DNA from: Cristatella mucedo
Lineage: Eukaryota > Bryozoa > Phylactolaemata > Cristatellidae
Direction: 5' to 3'
Assembly (NCBI GenBank): GCA_009760855.2
Contig: WPIO01000028.1
Coordinates: forward strand, 1,924,001 to 1,988,000
DNA length: 64,000 nt
Shown: positions 23,301 through 35,960 of the stretch, in pieces
How the letters are laid out: each line of letters starts with the position of its first letter
Numbering within the stretch: position 1 is the first letter of the stretch
The notes under the pieces: model-generated
Seen by the model: only the letters and a program-made list of their open reading frames with translations
Told to the model about the DNA's origin: nothing
Databases searched by the model: none
Program-made: the position numbers and the translations under genes

Positions 23301-24354
23301 TTTATTACGACTTTAATATTACACCATCGTGAATAAAAAAAATACCATCGATTATAGGAGTCCTACCAAGCTAGCCAATGACCATAGTGCATGCAGTGCT
23401 AGGTGAAGTGACGCAGAGCTGCTACGACTTCGACAAAGCGATTGGGAGTGACTGTCTACCGTTAACTTAGTCACAAAATTCGCAGCTGCCCCGCTCTGAT
23501 TTTGCTGCCGCTTAATCTCTCAACATTGTATTTCCCTTGATCTCTAAGCAAGTGAAGAAGCCGTCAGCTGCTAGAAGCCTGAGACTGGCTTTGGTAACCG
23601 TGAGACGTAAGTAAATCAAACATTAGATGGTTGACAGCCCGTTTTGACCTCTCTTTTTCAGAATATGTGTGCCATACTTTCGCACGGTAAAGTCGCTAAC
23701 GATTTGCTAGCCTGCACAGATCAGTGGAAAGATTGTCTGCCGAGTGTGTGAAAATGAGTGAGATTGGAAATAGTGCGTTAACTATCCAGGTGATAAAGAA
23801 ATAAAATGCGCCATTTTGTTACTTCGAAGGTGCAACTGCATTGAATCACGGCGCCAAAGGCTGACTCAGACTATGGCTATACTGGCAGGGTTATGAGTAC
23901 ACCTGCGTAAATGCCGCCGAGCATTGGCAGGCCATCACCTTATCCACTCGCATTACGTTAAGATGGATAAACACAAATAGGGAGCATATGTTGGATCTAA
24001 TAATTATGCGTGATGTCACGCTATATATCCTCTTGCTACAGATGCTAGTACCTAGGGAACGAGTTTTCGCCTGCAGTGAGTACTATCTTAAAATATTTCT
24101 TGGCTCACGGATAATTGTCCAGTATTATAAAGCCATCTAGACTAACATTCCTTTGCTGGCGAATGAGAAATTGTAATGTTTATGTGCGAGCTACCGCTAT
24201 CATAGGTGCTTCTTTAAAACTTATGCTAGTCATGCATGGAACAATCCAGAGACAAAATCAGCCGCTCACAGCATTATAATGCCTCATCCCAGAACGACTG
24301 GTTAAGGGAAGCAGCCAGGTCATAGAGGGTATGTCTATACTGTACCTCCGCTTG
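23301..24354. other. type I 3' flank spacer
   Basis: No gene is seen. It is paralogous to the spacers after units VI and VII. Confidence 0.5.
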
Positions 24355-24650
24355 AAAACCGTAGGCGACAGAAGCTTTAGCTCTGCAGTTCATCGACTGT
24401 GGAGCTCCATTCCACGATGCTGGCACAACGAAAACCACTATCCTGGTTCCATCAATTGATCATTCTTTTCAGCAATCGTGAGCTTCTACTACCATGCTAC
24501 TCACTACCTTAATTGCCCTCTTGACTCTGCAATACTCCTCACTTCGTCTTTGTTACGTGAGATGAAGTCTTTAGGCGACCGAATGTGTACCGAATTTGGT
24601 TTAGCCTGTCAGTGCCTTATACTCATTCTTTGCCATAATAATCAAGTAGT
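24355..24650 (+). mobile_element. LINE family A 3' fragment
   Basis: The plus strand matches the C-terminus of LINE A (the GDRSFSSA-like region, then ATHYLNCPLDSAILLTSSLL and GDRMCTEFGLACQC). Opposite orientation to the copy at 14330. Confidence 0.7.
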
Positions 24651-25252
24651 CTCAGTTGCATTGTTGAGCTACAGACTGAGATACATTAGGTTACCTCTTG
24701 GATCTGAACATTTCACCATGTCGTCAAGACCAGTTGCGTTTGAAATTAAATTTTGATCTTTGTTCATGGAAGCACTTGTGCGTTTGACATGAAGCTGAAA
24801 TAAATTTTTATTTCGAAATCGCAACAGACTAGAGGCGGATTGGACTCACTTGCGATGCTCAATGTGGCATATCGTCTTTCCATAGTATGGGAAAAAGTTT
24901 CGACCTAAAAAAACAGTGCCTAGAGTGGGCAATGCTAAAGCTATTTTCAAGAATCTTCGAATTTATTTTTGACCAAATTCTATCCGAGAAAAATAGGGTC
25001 TTATTCAACTCAGGCATCTGCATTCGCGACCACCTCGGTCTTTTTGTAATGGACAAATGGTAGAGGTTTTAATTTCTTGTTATACTAAGCAGTAGAGACT
25101 TCCCGAAAGCTGATAAACTTGAACAGCTGCTCTTTTCCTAAAATGGAAATGCTGAAATTTGATTAACGGGAGTGAGCAAATTGAATGCCAACATTAAATG
25201 GAAAGTTCGTGACCTTATAAATTGCTTGACCTGCGACTCTCTCTTTCTCTCA

Positions 25253-25292
<40 letters not shown>

Positions 25293-25825
25293 TTCTCTCT
25301 CTCTTTTTCTCTCTCTGTGATTTGGTCTCTTTCTATTCATCTTTGTTCCTCTCCCTCGCACCAGCTCTCACTCTTGGTACTTCACCCTCTCTCTTTGCCT
25401 ACCTAGCCTGTGCTCCTTACCTCTCCTTACGGGGAAGCGCCTCTGCAGAAAATGGCTGTCCTGTGGTTACAAACACGACTCATTAACAGTTACCAGTTAG
25501 TTCGACTGCCAAGCCGTTGAAGTTTCAGTATGGAAGAATTTAAGAGCTTCAGTCGTGCTAGCATCATAGGATCGCATGCAATTTTCGCCTCCTGACATAG
25601 AGCCCTCTAACGTGTGTTTGTGTTCATAGCAGAATTCTTCCTAGAACCGAAGTTCTTGAAAACATCGCATACGAAAACGATACAGCTAAGACCTGTTTAC
25701 AATTATTCCGATTGTCATTTGTTGTTTGATTGTTATTCTGATTGTTTTGACTGTTGCTCATAAGAAATTACGTAGCTATGGATATCTAAGTGGTTATCGC
25801 TTCGGGCTGCTGGGTCTCCCACACA
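24651..25825. other. type I 3' flank spacer with CT tract
   Basis: No gene is seen. A CT microsatellite occupies about 25236-25330 after the 'cctgcgactctctcttt' motif. The rest matches other spacers. Confidence 0.55.
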
Positions 25826-28800
25826 GGCTGTTGCCTTAGCTATGCCGGCTGCTAGTAACCTGCATGTTAGCTATGATCGTTAGCAGCTCTTACCGCTTCG
25901 TAATCGTAGATCAAATGCATACCTAGATATAAATATTGTTGCTAAGAATCACGAACTATGAATTAACAAAAGAAAAGCACCCAGTACTAGCAGCAGTGGC
26001 CGGAACCGCCAGATCAGACACTGCTCGTTGAACGGTAACTGCAAGCTGAGTACCCACTCGTTTGGTATTCCTAGCATTGTCTTGAACCGCTCAGCACGCT
26101 CCCCCACATGCATCACTGTAAATCTCTCTAAATTAGTGGTCATCAGGCCTGTTGTAACTCCGTCGGCCAGACTTAAAGCTTGCCTCTGGAATCCTCGCTC
26201 AATGTGCAATAAACCTCTGGTAATAAGCGACCTTATATCTGAAAATAGTATCAACCTGCTCGCCCTAAGTTCAACTTGGCTAAAACCGATAAACTGCCCA
26301 ACAATTAAAGACGCGACCCATCTGGTTTCTCGTTCTTTCACACCCCTAGATCGATCAAAACTGGAGGAGGAGTTGCTTTTATCGTGTGCTCGAAATTCAA
26401 ATTCTAGCCATTTGCAGTACCATCGAATCAGTCTTTTGAATCAATAACATTGGTCTCATCGGAAAAAAAGCTACCGATAGTGGCAGTAGTCCATCGCCCA
26501 CCAGGTACCAAATCCTCCTTTATATCAGATTTCTCCGTTCTCAATTCGACTCTGTGTGCAAGAAATCAATTCTTCGTCGTTAAGGGTGATTTCAACGAAT
26601 ACTTTTATAACTTATCTGACGCTTTCAGCACCAAATTTCATGCATTGACTGACTCATTGTCTCTTGTAGCTCATGTAAATGGCCCTACTCACATCTAGGG
26701 TCACACGCTCGACCAGATTTTATCATACAACTGCACTTTGTCATCACCGATTATTACCAAATCCTGCTTAGATGACCTTATGAAGATCTCATTCTATTTA
26801 CAGTGTGTGCCCACCTCCTCCTCTAAAATCACATGTGAATCGCAAAAACTCAAGACCCTTGACATCGATGCTGTCCGTGCGATAATATCTGCTTCACCTC
26901 TGCTGCTCAGTCCTCCCTCCGATCTATCGTCATTGGTAGATAGCTATGTCGCGACACTAGCCGAGGCGTTCGACAAATTTTCACCTCTGACTAAGCCCAC
27001 TGTGTGCCCCCGCCCATACGGCCTATGGTTTACCACAGACATTAAACTAGCCAGACCCACTAAGTGAAAGTTTGGAAAAGCATACATAAGATCCGGACTG
27101 ACTGTCCATCGACAGGCATAGGAAGACTACTGTAGGACGTATCAATCGATCCTAGCAAGAGTAAAGTCTCGCTTCATTAAAAACATTGTTGAATCACAGA
27201 TGCACAATTACAAAATGCTGATTTCGATGACAAACCATCTCCTCAACCACTCCCAGATTAGCTCCTTACCTAGTGATCCTTGTGATGATCTAGCCGATCG
27301 CTTCTCTCAATTCATTGTGCAGAAGATAGACGAGTTCACGGAATCTATCCTTGCGTTGACAACATCCACACTAGAATGCTGTTCCCCGATTCCTAGCTGC
27401 ACCTCAATGTTTAGATTTAAGCAGGTCACTTGTGATATAGTCCTGAAGTTCGTATCTTAATCAAAGAAGACAACAAATCCTCTTGACCCATTTCCCACTG
27501 TCCTGCTCTTACGTTGCGTTGATCTAATGCTGCCATGCATAACTGAAATCATAAATATGTCATTAGCCTCAGGTCAAGTCTCAAAACCTTTCAAAAAAGC
27601 TGTAGTCAGGCCACTTCTCAAGAAAGCGACACTAGACCAAGTGAACTTAAGCAACAACCGCCCCGTCTCCCTTCTACCATTCCTATAATAAACAATGGAA
27701 CAGGTCGTGGCAGACCAATTGAACCATATATCGAAACGTCACACCTTGCTAGTCAGTTTCATTCTGGCTTTAGAGCATATCACTCAACAGAAACAGAATT
27801 ACTTAGGGTATACAACGACCTACTTAGGAATGCAGGGATGGGTAGAGTACCTTTGCTTGTTTTGATCGATCTTTCATTAGCTTTTGATACCATCGGTCAC
27901 AAAGTACTTCTAGAGCTGCTCTCATCTCGCCTGGACATCACTGCCACGGCTCTGCTGTGCTTCAGGTCCTATCTCAGTCAGAGACTGCAGAGAATTGACA
28001 TGAATGGACAAAGATCACCTGAGGTACCTCTGAAATATAGGGTAACTCAAAGCTAGGACCGGTTCTTTTCACGGTTTAAACTCTCCCTCTTGCTGATGTG
28101 ATTGCAAAGCACAATCTAGGCTTTTAGATCTATGCGGATGACACTCAGTTGTACCCTTGCTTTGATCCCTCCCAGTCATCAAGCACATTGAATTCTTTCA
28201 ACTCACTTGTTGCATGTATTGATGTCATCTGCACACGGATGGCTGCAAATGTTCTAAAACTAAACGATGATAAAACTAACTTACTAGTCATGGGAAAACC
28301 CTGTGTGATTCAGAAATTGGAAAGGCTGACGCTCAAAATTAGCTCTGCCAGCATATCTCGAGTCGAGTCGGCTCGAAATCAAGGTGTCATATTCCAAAGC
28401 GACCTCTCATTAGACGACCATATCAGCTCCACAGTCAAATCTGCCCTATTTTTAGCTTCATAAAATTCCTAAAATTAGGGCTTGTCTAGATAAGGATACC
28501 ACATCCAAGTATGTCCATGCATTCTTGACATCCCGTCTCGACTTCTGCAACTCATTGCTTACTGGCCCACCAGCATGTGCGATCACGCGATTGTAGCTTG
28601 TGCGAAACTCAGCAGCTAGGCTTGTCTGTCGCAAGCATCTCAGTTGCCACATTACACCACTTCTCGCCGACCTGCATGGCTCCTAGTCAAGCAACGGATT
28701 GACGTCAAAGTTTTGTCGCTCACTTTTAGGTCATTTCATTCATTGGCTCTAGCCTATCTCTCAGATATACTTCCCCATCAGGCCAAGCATCGTACCACAA

Positions 28801-29220
28801 GCTTTTTGGAATCCAGCAGTCGACAGATATTTCGTGCAAACCTCAAATCCTTTAGAGACCGTGCATTTAGTTCGTATGCTCCCAAAGCCTGGAAGTCACT
28901 CCCGACTTGCGTCAGAACATCCGCTGATCTGATAACATTTAAAAAGAAATTAAAAACACACCAATTTAGGACAGCATTGAGTGGATCGCTGTAATTCGTC
29001 CTTAACGTCCTTAAGCCGACACTTTGCATGCTGCCACTAACCACATTTGCATGCTGAAGCTGTGCGTGTCACCCATAATCATGTTATTCATTTTGCTTGT
29101 TTATCAAGCATGATATTACTCACCATTCCATTGCATTTACCTTTGCAGCAAATGTAAAGCGCCTAGAGAGAGATTGAGATCTCTGAGGGCGCTTTATCAA
29201 GTGCATTACTAGTAGTATCA
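25826..29220 (+). mobile_element. LINE family B, near full-length but degenerate
   Basis: The order of an L2/CR1 pol is visible in broken frames. The endonuclease comes first (LKACLWNPRSMCNKPL near 26168, LLALSSTWLKP, VVHRPPGTKS, GDFN near 26586, GHTLDQIL near 26698). The RT follows (KKAVVRPLLKKATLD near 27595, NNRPVSLLPF, DLSLAFDTIGHKVLL near 27865, IYADDTQLYPCF near 28130, LKLNDDKTNLLVMGK). The C-terminal domain is HAFLTSRLDFCNSLLTGP to LKTHQFRTALSGSL. A stop precedes the YADD motif by one codon. The 3' tail ends GAGGGCGCTTTATCAAGTGC near 29212. The 5' limit is uncertain: similarity to the fragment at 47226-47470 starts near 25905. Confidence 0.88.
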
Positions 29221-29560
29221 ATTCTATGAAATAGTTCGTTCCGCAGCATATCGGTGGACATAAATTTAAACAATTGGCTGTTTCAGCTAGGCCATCGCAT
29301 ACTACAAGATTGAGAAGAAAAATATTCAATTATGAATGCTGCAGTAGTCTAACGTATTTTACAAAGGTAAAGTGGTTTTTTTGAAGTACTCAGAAGTCTT
29401 AAAAGAAACACCCGTAGAAAAAGTAATGGGGCTGAGTGAGCCTTAGTGAAAATAAGGCCATTTACGGGGAATTTTTAATTTCCACTATAATTGCAGAAGA
29501 ATCAAAAGCTCCAATGGAGTTCCTAAAGAAAGGGATTTATAGCTGATCATGTAGGAGTGA
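29221..29560. other. upstream region of unit VI
   Basis: It matches the promoter-proximal block of unit VIII (45840-46030). No intact TATA box is seen; the region reads TTTATAGC near 29537. Confidence 0.45.
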
Positions 29561-32560
29561 AATTTCCATTGTTCGCTTGATGACTTATCGAGAGACCAAC
29601 GGAAAGGCATTCTTGCAGGTGGATACAGCCGGATGACTTGAGCGTTAATGGTCAAGGACTGCTTACCATGCTCGAGCTGACACTTTAAGATGCCCACATA
29701 GTGGATTCGTGGCTTCTAATTGATAGTGCATCATTGTCTGTAAGACCGGGGGGGCCGCCACATAATTCATCAGGTAAAAGATCTGCACTCGAAATAGTCA
29801 CAAAGCTTTGTTGGTAAAAAGAGATTGCTGGCAGCCGATTCGAGATGCAACTTAAGACCGCGAGACATTGCTGTTTTTGTGGGGTCGTCCGGGGTCTAAT
29901 CGGTATGCTATTGCATAGTGAAAAAGTGACCTCGTCCCAGCTCTCTCTCTCCCTCTCTCTCCAATCTCTCTCTCAACTTATTGCTCTATCTCTCCATGCG
30001 CATCCTCGGTCAATAATTGTACTAAATTTTAAATATTGACTTATGTTGGCTCAGTTGGTCAGCATACTGTGGCTGGTATAGTAATAACAGGCGTGATCAC
30101 ATGTGCATGCCACATTCTTCAAACCAAGTTCTATCAACTCGCCTTCACGCAAGTATGGCAAGTAGTAAAGCAGTTGCTAGCATTTTTGACGATATTAACC
30201 GTACAAAGAACTAACTTCGTGAAGCAGGAAAGCGCGAGGAGGAAAATACTACCTAAAATTATAGATGCCATCTTTCAACAGCCTCTTTGCAGGACTTGAA
30301 AATCTGCTACAGCTGTTTCGCTGGCTGATGGACGAAAAGACGGAAATGGCCACAGACAAGCAGAAGCTCGCTAAGGAATGCTGGAGGTGGCTGCAGAACA
30401 TGGGGAGCAGCTTGGACATATTCTAAAGGTGGCCACAAAAAAGCAGAAGCTCGCTAAGAAAATGCTAAAGCAGGCTGACGAAAAGCCAAAGCTAGCTAAA
30501 GAAAATCTGAGGCAGTCTGACGAAAATTCGATGCTAGGTGAACAAATGCTGAAGCTGGCTAAGGAAAAGTAGGCTTTGGCTGAAGAAAAAGAGAATTCAG
30601 CTACAGGAACAGTGGCTGTAGAAAATTAAAAACTAGCTGAAAAAATGCTGAAGCTTGCTGAAAGAGCACGGAAGCTGGCTTATAACATGCAAACGTTGGC
30701 TTAAGAGCAGCAGAATTTGGCGATAGAAATGCTGATGCTGGCCAAAGAAAATTAGAGGTTTGTGAAACAAGACCTGGTTCCGTTAAACGAAAAGCAGAAA
30801 CTAGATGCAGAAATTCTGAATCCGGCTGAACGAATGCGGAATATAAATGACGAAATTCTGAAACTCGCTTAAATAATTCGGAAGTTCAACGTAGAAGTGC
30901 TGATTCCGGCTGAAGAAGAGCAGAAATGATCTGAAGAACGGTTAAATCTGGCTGTAAGACAGCTGAAGCTGGCTGAAGAGATTCTGAAGCTGGCTGATGA
31001 GGTTCTGAAGCTGGCTGATGAGGTTCTGAAGCTGGCTGATGAGGTTCTGAAGCTGGCTGATGAGGTTCTGGTTCTGAAGCTGGCTGATGCTGATGGTTCT
31101 GAAGCTGGCTGATGAGGTTCTGAAGCTTCTGGTTCTGAAGCTGGCTGATGAGGTTCTGAAGCTGGCTGATGAGGTTCTGAAGCTGGCTGATGAGGTTCTG
31201 AAGCTGGCTGATGAGGTTCTGAAGCTGGCTGATGAGGTTCTGAAGCTGGCTGATGAGGTTCTGAAGCTGGCTGATGAGGTTCTGAAGCTGGCTGATGAGG
31301 TTCTGATGAAGCTGGCTGGTTCTGAAGCTGCTGATGGTTCTGAAGCTGGCTGATGAGGTTCTGAAGCTGGCTGATGAGGTTCTGAAGCTGGCTGATGAGG
31401 TTCTGAAGCTGGCTGATGAGGTTCTGAAGCTGGCTGATGAGGTTCTGAAGCTGGCTGATGAGGTTCTGAAGCTGGCTGATGAGGTTCTGAAGCTGGCTGA
31501 TGAGATTCTGAAGCTGGCTGATGAGGTTCTGAAGCTGGCTGATGAGGTTCTGAAGCTGGCTGATGAGGTTCTGAAGCTGCTGCTGATGAGGTTCTGAAGC
31601 TGGCTGATGTTCTGAAGCTGAGTTCTGAAGCTGGCTGATGAGGTTCTGAAGCTGGCTGATGAGGTTCTGAAGCTGCTGATGCTGATGAGGTTCTGAAGCT
31701 GGCTGATGAGGTTCTGAGGCTGGCTGATGAGGTTCTGGAGCTGGCTGATGAGGTTCTGAAGCTGGCTGATGAGGTTCTGAAGCTGGCTGATGAGGTTCTG
31801 AAGCTGGCTGATGAGGTTCTGAAGCTGGCTGATGAGGTTCTGAAGCTGGCTGATGAGGTTCTGAAGCTGGCTGATGAGGTTTCTGAAGCTGGCTGGCTGA
31901 TGAGGTTCTCTGAAGCTGGCTGATGAGGTTCTGAGCTGGCTGATGAGGTTCTGAAGCTGGCTTCTGAGGTTCTGAAGCTGGCTGATGAGGTTCTGAAGCT
32001 GAGGTTCTGAAGCTGGCTGATGAGTTCTGAAGCTGGCTGATGAGGTTCTGAAGCTGTTCTGAAGCTGGCTGATGAGGTTCTGAGCTGGCTGGCTGATGAG
32101 GTTCTGAAGCTGGCTGATGAGGTAAGCTTTTTAAAGAAATTCTTAAGCTGATCAACGAACAGCAGGAGCCGTGTTAATAAAGAAAATAGGTCGTCCCGCA
32201 AAACGGCTGACCTTGGCTAAAGAACAGCTAATGCGGTCTGTCGTTAAATAAAGCTGCCTTCAGACCTCGTTAGTCAATGGCTGCTTCTGGATGTGCAACT
32301 AGAGCAGCTGAAAAAAAACTGGAATAGTAGCAGCCAGCTGACGGGTAGACTGTGGAACCGCTTTAAGCGACGAAGCTACCTCTGCCTGCTGCTTACACCA
32401 GGAAGTCGTAAGCGAGTTCACCTGTCAGAGTCTCTATCAGACGAAACAAATACATTTTTTCGCCTCCCATTTTCGTCTTTTGTTTTTCTACGCCAGCTAA
32501 AGCCAACAACCGAATTATAATGCGAGGCAGCGAAACCACAATTTATTACGATTTTAAAAT
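29561..32560 (+). pseudogene. type I unit VI, decayed and carrying a 21-bp satellite
   Basis: The leader exon ends cag|gtaaaag at 29773 and the acceptor is ctctttgcag to 30292. ATG at 30346 reads MATDKQKLAKE, then a one-base loss shifts the frame. The repeats continue in the new frame from 30378 (LEVAAEHGEQL and on) to a stop at 30570. Further stops follow near 30627, 30702, 30753 and 30869. From about 30957 the second half of the coding region is replaced by heptad satellite, and the conserved C-terminal end returns at 32125-32176. The 3' UTR has a mutated poly(A) site (AATACA near 32449). Dead as a full-length gene. Confidence 0.8.
30957..32125 (+). repeat. 21-bp coding-derived satellite (heptad KLADEVL)
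   Basis: About 55 near-identical copies of CTGAAGCTGGCTGATGAGGT plus one T. Each encodes one heptad, half of the 42-bp repeat in the type I gene. Copies are highly homogeneous, but about ten breaks occur (for example near 31068, 31085, 31123, 31315, 31580, 31670, 31880 and 32050) that delete or duplicate parts of a unit and shift frame. Open frames on both strands come from the 21-bp period. Confidence 0.97.
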
Positions 32561-33837
32561 AACACTAACAGGAGCACGGGTGCTCTCATTTATTTCGTTG
32601 AGCAGAAATAAACTAAGCTTTTTGGAAAACTATCATTGATTATAGGAGTCCTACCAACCTCGCCAATGACCACAGTGTATGCAGTGCCTGCAGTGCTTAG
32701 CGAAGTGACAGGGAGCTGCTATGACTTCGAGAAAGCGATTGGGAGTGAGTATCCTCTGTCAACTTTGTTGCAGAACTCACAGCAGCCTCGCTCTGATTTT
32801 GCTGCAGCTTCATTTCTCAACGTCGTATTTCACGAGATGTCTAAACAATTGAAGAAGCCGTGAGCTGCAAGAAGCCGTGAGCTGCAAAAAGCTTGAGACT
32901 GGCTTTTATAACCTTGAGACTTAAGTAAATCCAAATATCAATCATTCACAGCTCGTTTAGACCTCTTTTTTCGGAATGCCTGTGCATTACTTTTGTAAGG
33001 AAAAGTCAACAAGAAAGATTGTAGGATTGCCTGCCGAGTTTGCACTTATTATTGATATTGTAAATAGCTTGTCAATTATTCCAGTAATAAAAAAATTAAA
33101 ATTCATCACTTTGTGAGGTTGAAGATGCGACTGCACTGAATCACGGTGGCAAAGGCTGAGTCAAACTATGACTGTACCAGCAGGTTTACGAGTGCACTTG
33201 CAGACATGCCACCGAGCATTGGCAGGCCATCATCTTAGTCTGCTCGTATTACGCTAAGATTGATAAAGATGCACAGAGATGACTTACATAACTAGCACCT
33301 AATAATTACGCATGACTTCACGCCATAAATTTCTAGCTTGCAAAGATCAGTCCAAACTGAGCCTGCCAAGTTTGCTCACATTTTGCGATTGCAAATTCCA
33401 CTTCAATTCTCGTACTAATAATTTAGTGAAATTCGCCTTTATGTTATGCTATAGATGTGACTGCGGTAAATAACGGTGCCAAAGACTAAGTCAGACTGAG
33501 ATTGGGTCAGCAGACTTATATGTGCACCTGAAGCTATGTCACTGAGTCTTGGCAAGCCGTGATCTTAATGTGTTCCGCATTACGTTGAGATAGACGAAAA
33601 CATATAGGGAAGACTTAAAGAGCTTGTACCTAACAGGTTATGCATGACTTCCCCACATAAAGCCTCTTGCAACATATACCACTACCTAGGAAACAAGGTT
33701 TTGCATCCACCAACTACGATCTCATTATACTTTTAAGCTCACGGTTTATTGCCTAGTATTATTGAACTACCGGTACTAACTTTTCGGACGCTAGCTAACA
33801 TGGATATTCAGGCTTTATGCGAGTAACATTCATGGTA
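32561..33837. other. type I 3' flank spacer
   Basis: No gene is seen. It is paralogous to 43480-44670, including two 'aggccatcatcttag...' type segments (33220, 33550). Confidence 0.5.
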
Positions 33838-34966
33838 GAATACCATATCCATTATAGTACATGAATTTGCTGGGCTGGTTGGCTGGCTGTTCGTTCATGT
33901 CGTGTGCAGGTACATCGGATAACTGAATTGATGGCTTTTGTTGTAGAACAACCAGTTCTTGTGATTCCGCCATATGCAAAAAACTCGAGGGTTATTGAAA
34001 AACTCTGCATTATCCCTTGTCATATTATTACGTTATCGCTTATCATATTTACAAATTGCCACGTCACGTCGTTTCTCATCGCCATGCACTGGCTATTCAC
34101 TAAGCGGCCTGGCAACTTGCAAGGTGTTGTCACACATTTTGCTCCACTGTCCTGTTGTCACACATTTAGCTCCACTGTCCTGTTGTCACACGTTTAGCTC
34201 CCTCCACTTTTGTACTGCAGCCTACCTATCCGAATTACTTTCTAATTATGCTAGGGATTTTAAAACATAATCTTTCGATAAAAGTCATTCAGCTGTGTCT
34301 GGAATATCCTGAAATTATTTCCTTTAATTCAAAATCTCCCAGTACTTCAAAGTAACTTCTGAATTACGCAAAGACATCCCCTGACTTGGCGACATTGAAA
34401 AAAACTAAAACGCACCTGTTCCTCACAGCATTTCTAGGGTTCGTGTGAATTGTTTCCTTAGTATACTTAAACATGCTGACACTTTCATTACTAAGCGATT
34501 GATATACTTACTCAAAAGCTCATGTAAAGTACCTGTAAAATTGAAATAATTCCCAACCAGTGCAATCTATATACTTTTTACCGTCGACATAGCTCAAAAG
34601 TATTGGCTCGGCCGGCCAATTGCCATTCTTATAGGCGACGAATGTAGTATAAGTTGGATTCAGCCTTGCAACAGTTGCAACAGGAACTCACTGCCATAGC
34701 TTGGAAGTCCTCCAGGCAGCACAAAATCGTCATGGCTTGCGGTTGAAAGACAATTGGAAGCCTCGAACTGGCGTTTTTGCAATTGAGCTAGAAGCCTACC
34801 TGGAGCTCAGACGTTTGTGGGATTTGAGAGTGGCAATAGGTTAACTCAAGAGGAACCATAGACAATTCTACGTAAAGTAATTGAAAGGCAGGCCGGGTAG
34901 CCCTGCATTAATCTCGTTTCTCGTTGAGATCAAGCTTACCTTTACACTCAGATTTCGATTCACTAA
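33838..34966. repeat. duplicated block, copy A, left part
   Basis: It is similar along its length to 48171-49118 and continues (last about 120 bases) to match 49861-49980. It interrupts the ordinary spacer, which is seen uninterrupted at 44670. No coding frame is shared by the two copies, so the block may be an old unclassified repeat or mobile element. Confidence 0.65.
34125..34200 (+). repeat. short tandem repeat, period about 28 bp
   Basis: About 2.5 copies of a unit containing 'ctccactgtcctgttgtcac'. The homologous place in copy B (48445-48480) has a single unit. Confidence 0.8.
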
Positions 34967-35100
34967 ATAATATAATATATTTTAATGAAATAACGCACTG
35001 GATAAAGCGCCCTCAGAAAACTCAATCTCTTTTTTTGGGCACTTTACATTCGCTTCAAAAGGAACCGTGATTGAATGTTGAGTAATAGCATGCTAGTAAG

Positions 35101-35120
35101 TAGGGCTGTACCGGAATTCG
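35101..35120 (+). repeat. hAT left terminal inverted repeat
   Basis: TAGGGCTGTACCGGAATTCG pairs with the right end over its first 15 bases. GGCTCC repeats follow to about 35205. Confidence 0.9.
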
Positions 35121-35960
35121 GCTCCGGCTCCGGCTCCGGCCGAATTCCGGCCAATTTACAAATCCGGCTCCGGCTCCGGCTCCGGCCAAAACTTGGCCGG
35201 ATTTGGCCGGATTTTTCGAATTTTGGTTGAATATATTACTCGTTCCATTTATAAGAGGAAGGAGCTGGCCCGACGTCCCTGCGCTCTGCGTCGGGAGAGG
35301 GTGGGGAGGCCGAGAGGACGTTCAGACGCTGATTGAGCACTCCGACGTCAGGTCGTAACGACATGGTTTTGACCTCGGCTCGCGGCGGAACGTTTCCGAG
35401 CGCGGTTAGATTCTCAGACGTCAGAGCGGAACGCTGCGAGCGGCAGCCCGTCGTCGGTCAGGCCGCACCATAGATTCGTTCGCAGTGCATTTGGTCTCAC
35501 GAAGCCGCACTTGGCGAAACGTGCGGAACTTCTTCACGGTATACCTTCATTGCAATAGCAGTCACTCTGCAGCCAAGGCGAGACAACTTGCAAATCCGTG
35601 CAGGTAACAACACCACTAGCACTGTATATCTTTTGTGCTTTTTTCCGAAATTTGAGTTTTGCGTAGTGTGCAGTGTTGCTAGCGCCAGACCGCGTCACTA
35701 CAGAAGTCACTGAACACATTTTGGTTGGTCTGGTGTGCCGCGACAGCTTTTGGCAGTTAATCGCGCCCCGCTGAAGTACGTAACCTAAAACGGGGCTGCA
35801 TTCACGTATTTGAATTCTGTACATAGGACCAGGTCAGTGTGACTGCCGTGGAGAATGCGTGTGTGTGCGTGCAGTGCGCATAAATTGCTGGCTATACGCG
35901 TAAAGGGCGGCCTTATAAATAAATCCAAAAGTCTTTTAATTGTGTTTTATTTTTAACTAG
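35101..35960 (+). promoter_or_regulatory. hAT 5' region with probable leader intron
   Basis: A CpG-rich stretch (35260-35480) is a plausible promoter. A donor-like cag|gtaacaa at 35601-35610 and an acceptor ttttatttttaactag ending at 35960, directly before the ATG, suggest a leader intron of about 357 bases. This is inferred from motifs only. Confidence 0.4.

Noticed and set aside
31087-31597. Plus-strand heptad frames of 87-88 codons inside the satellite
   Set aside because: They encode KLADEVL heptads but lack promoter, leader and a stable frame. They are parts of a dead gene copy.
30957-32125. CRISPR-like array
   Set aside because: Repeats are contiguous without unique spacers and are coding-derived; the context is eukaryotic.
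30869-32201. Minus-strand frames of 419 and 428 codons (EPHQPAS / SFRTSSA repeats)
   Set aside because: They are the antisense of the 21-bp heptad satellite, where any frame without a stop in 21 bases stays open. They start and end with the array and have no other support.
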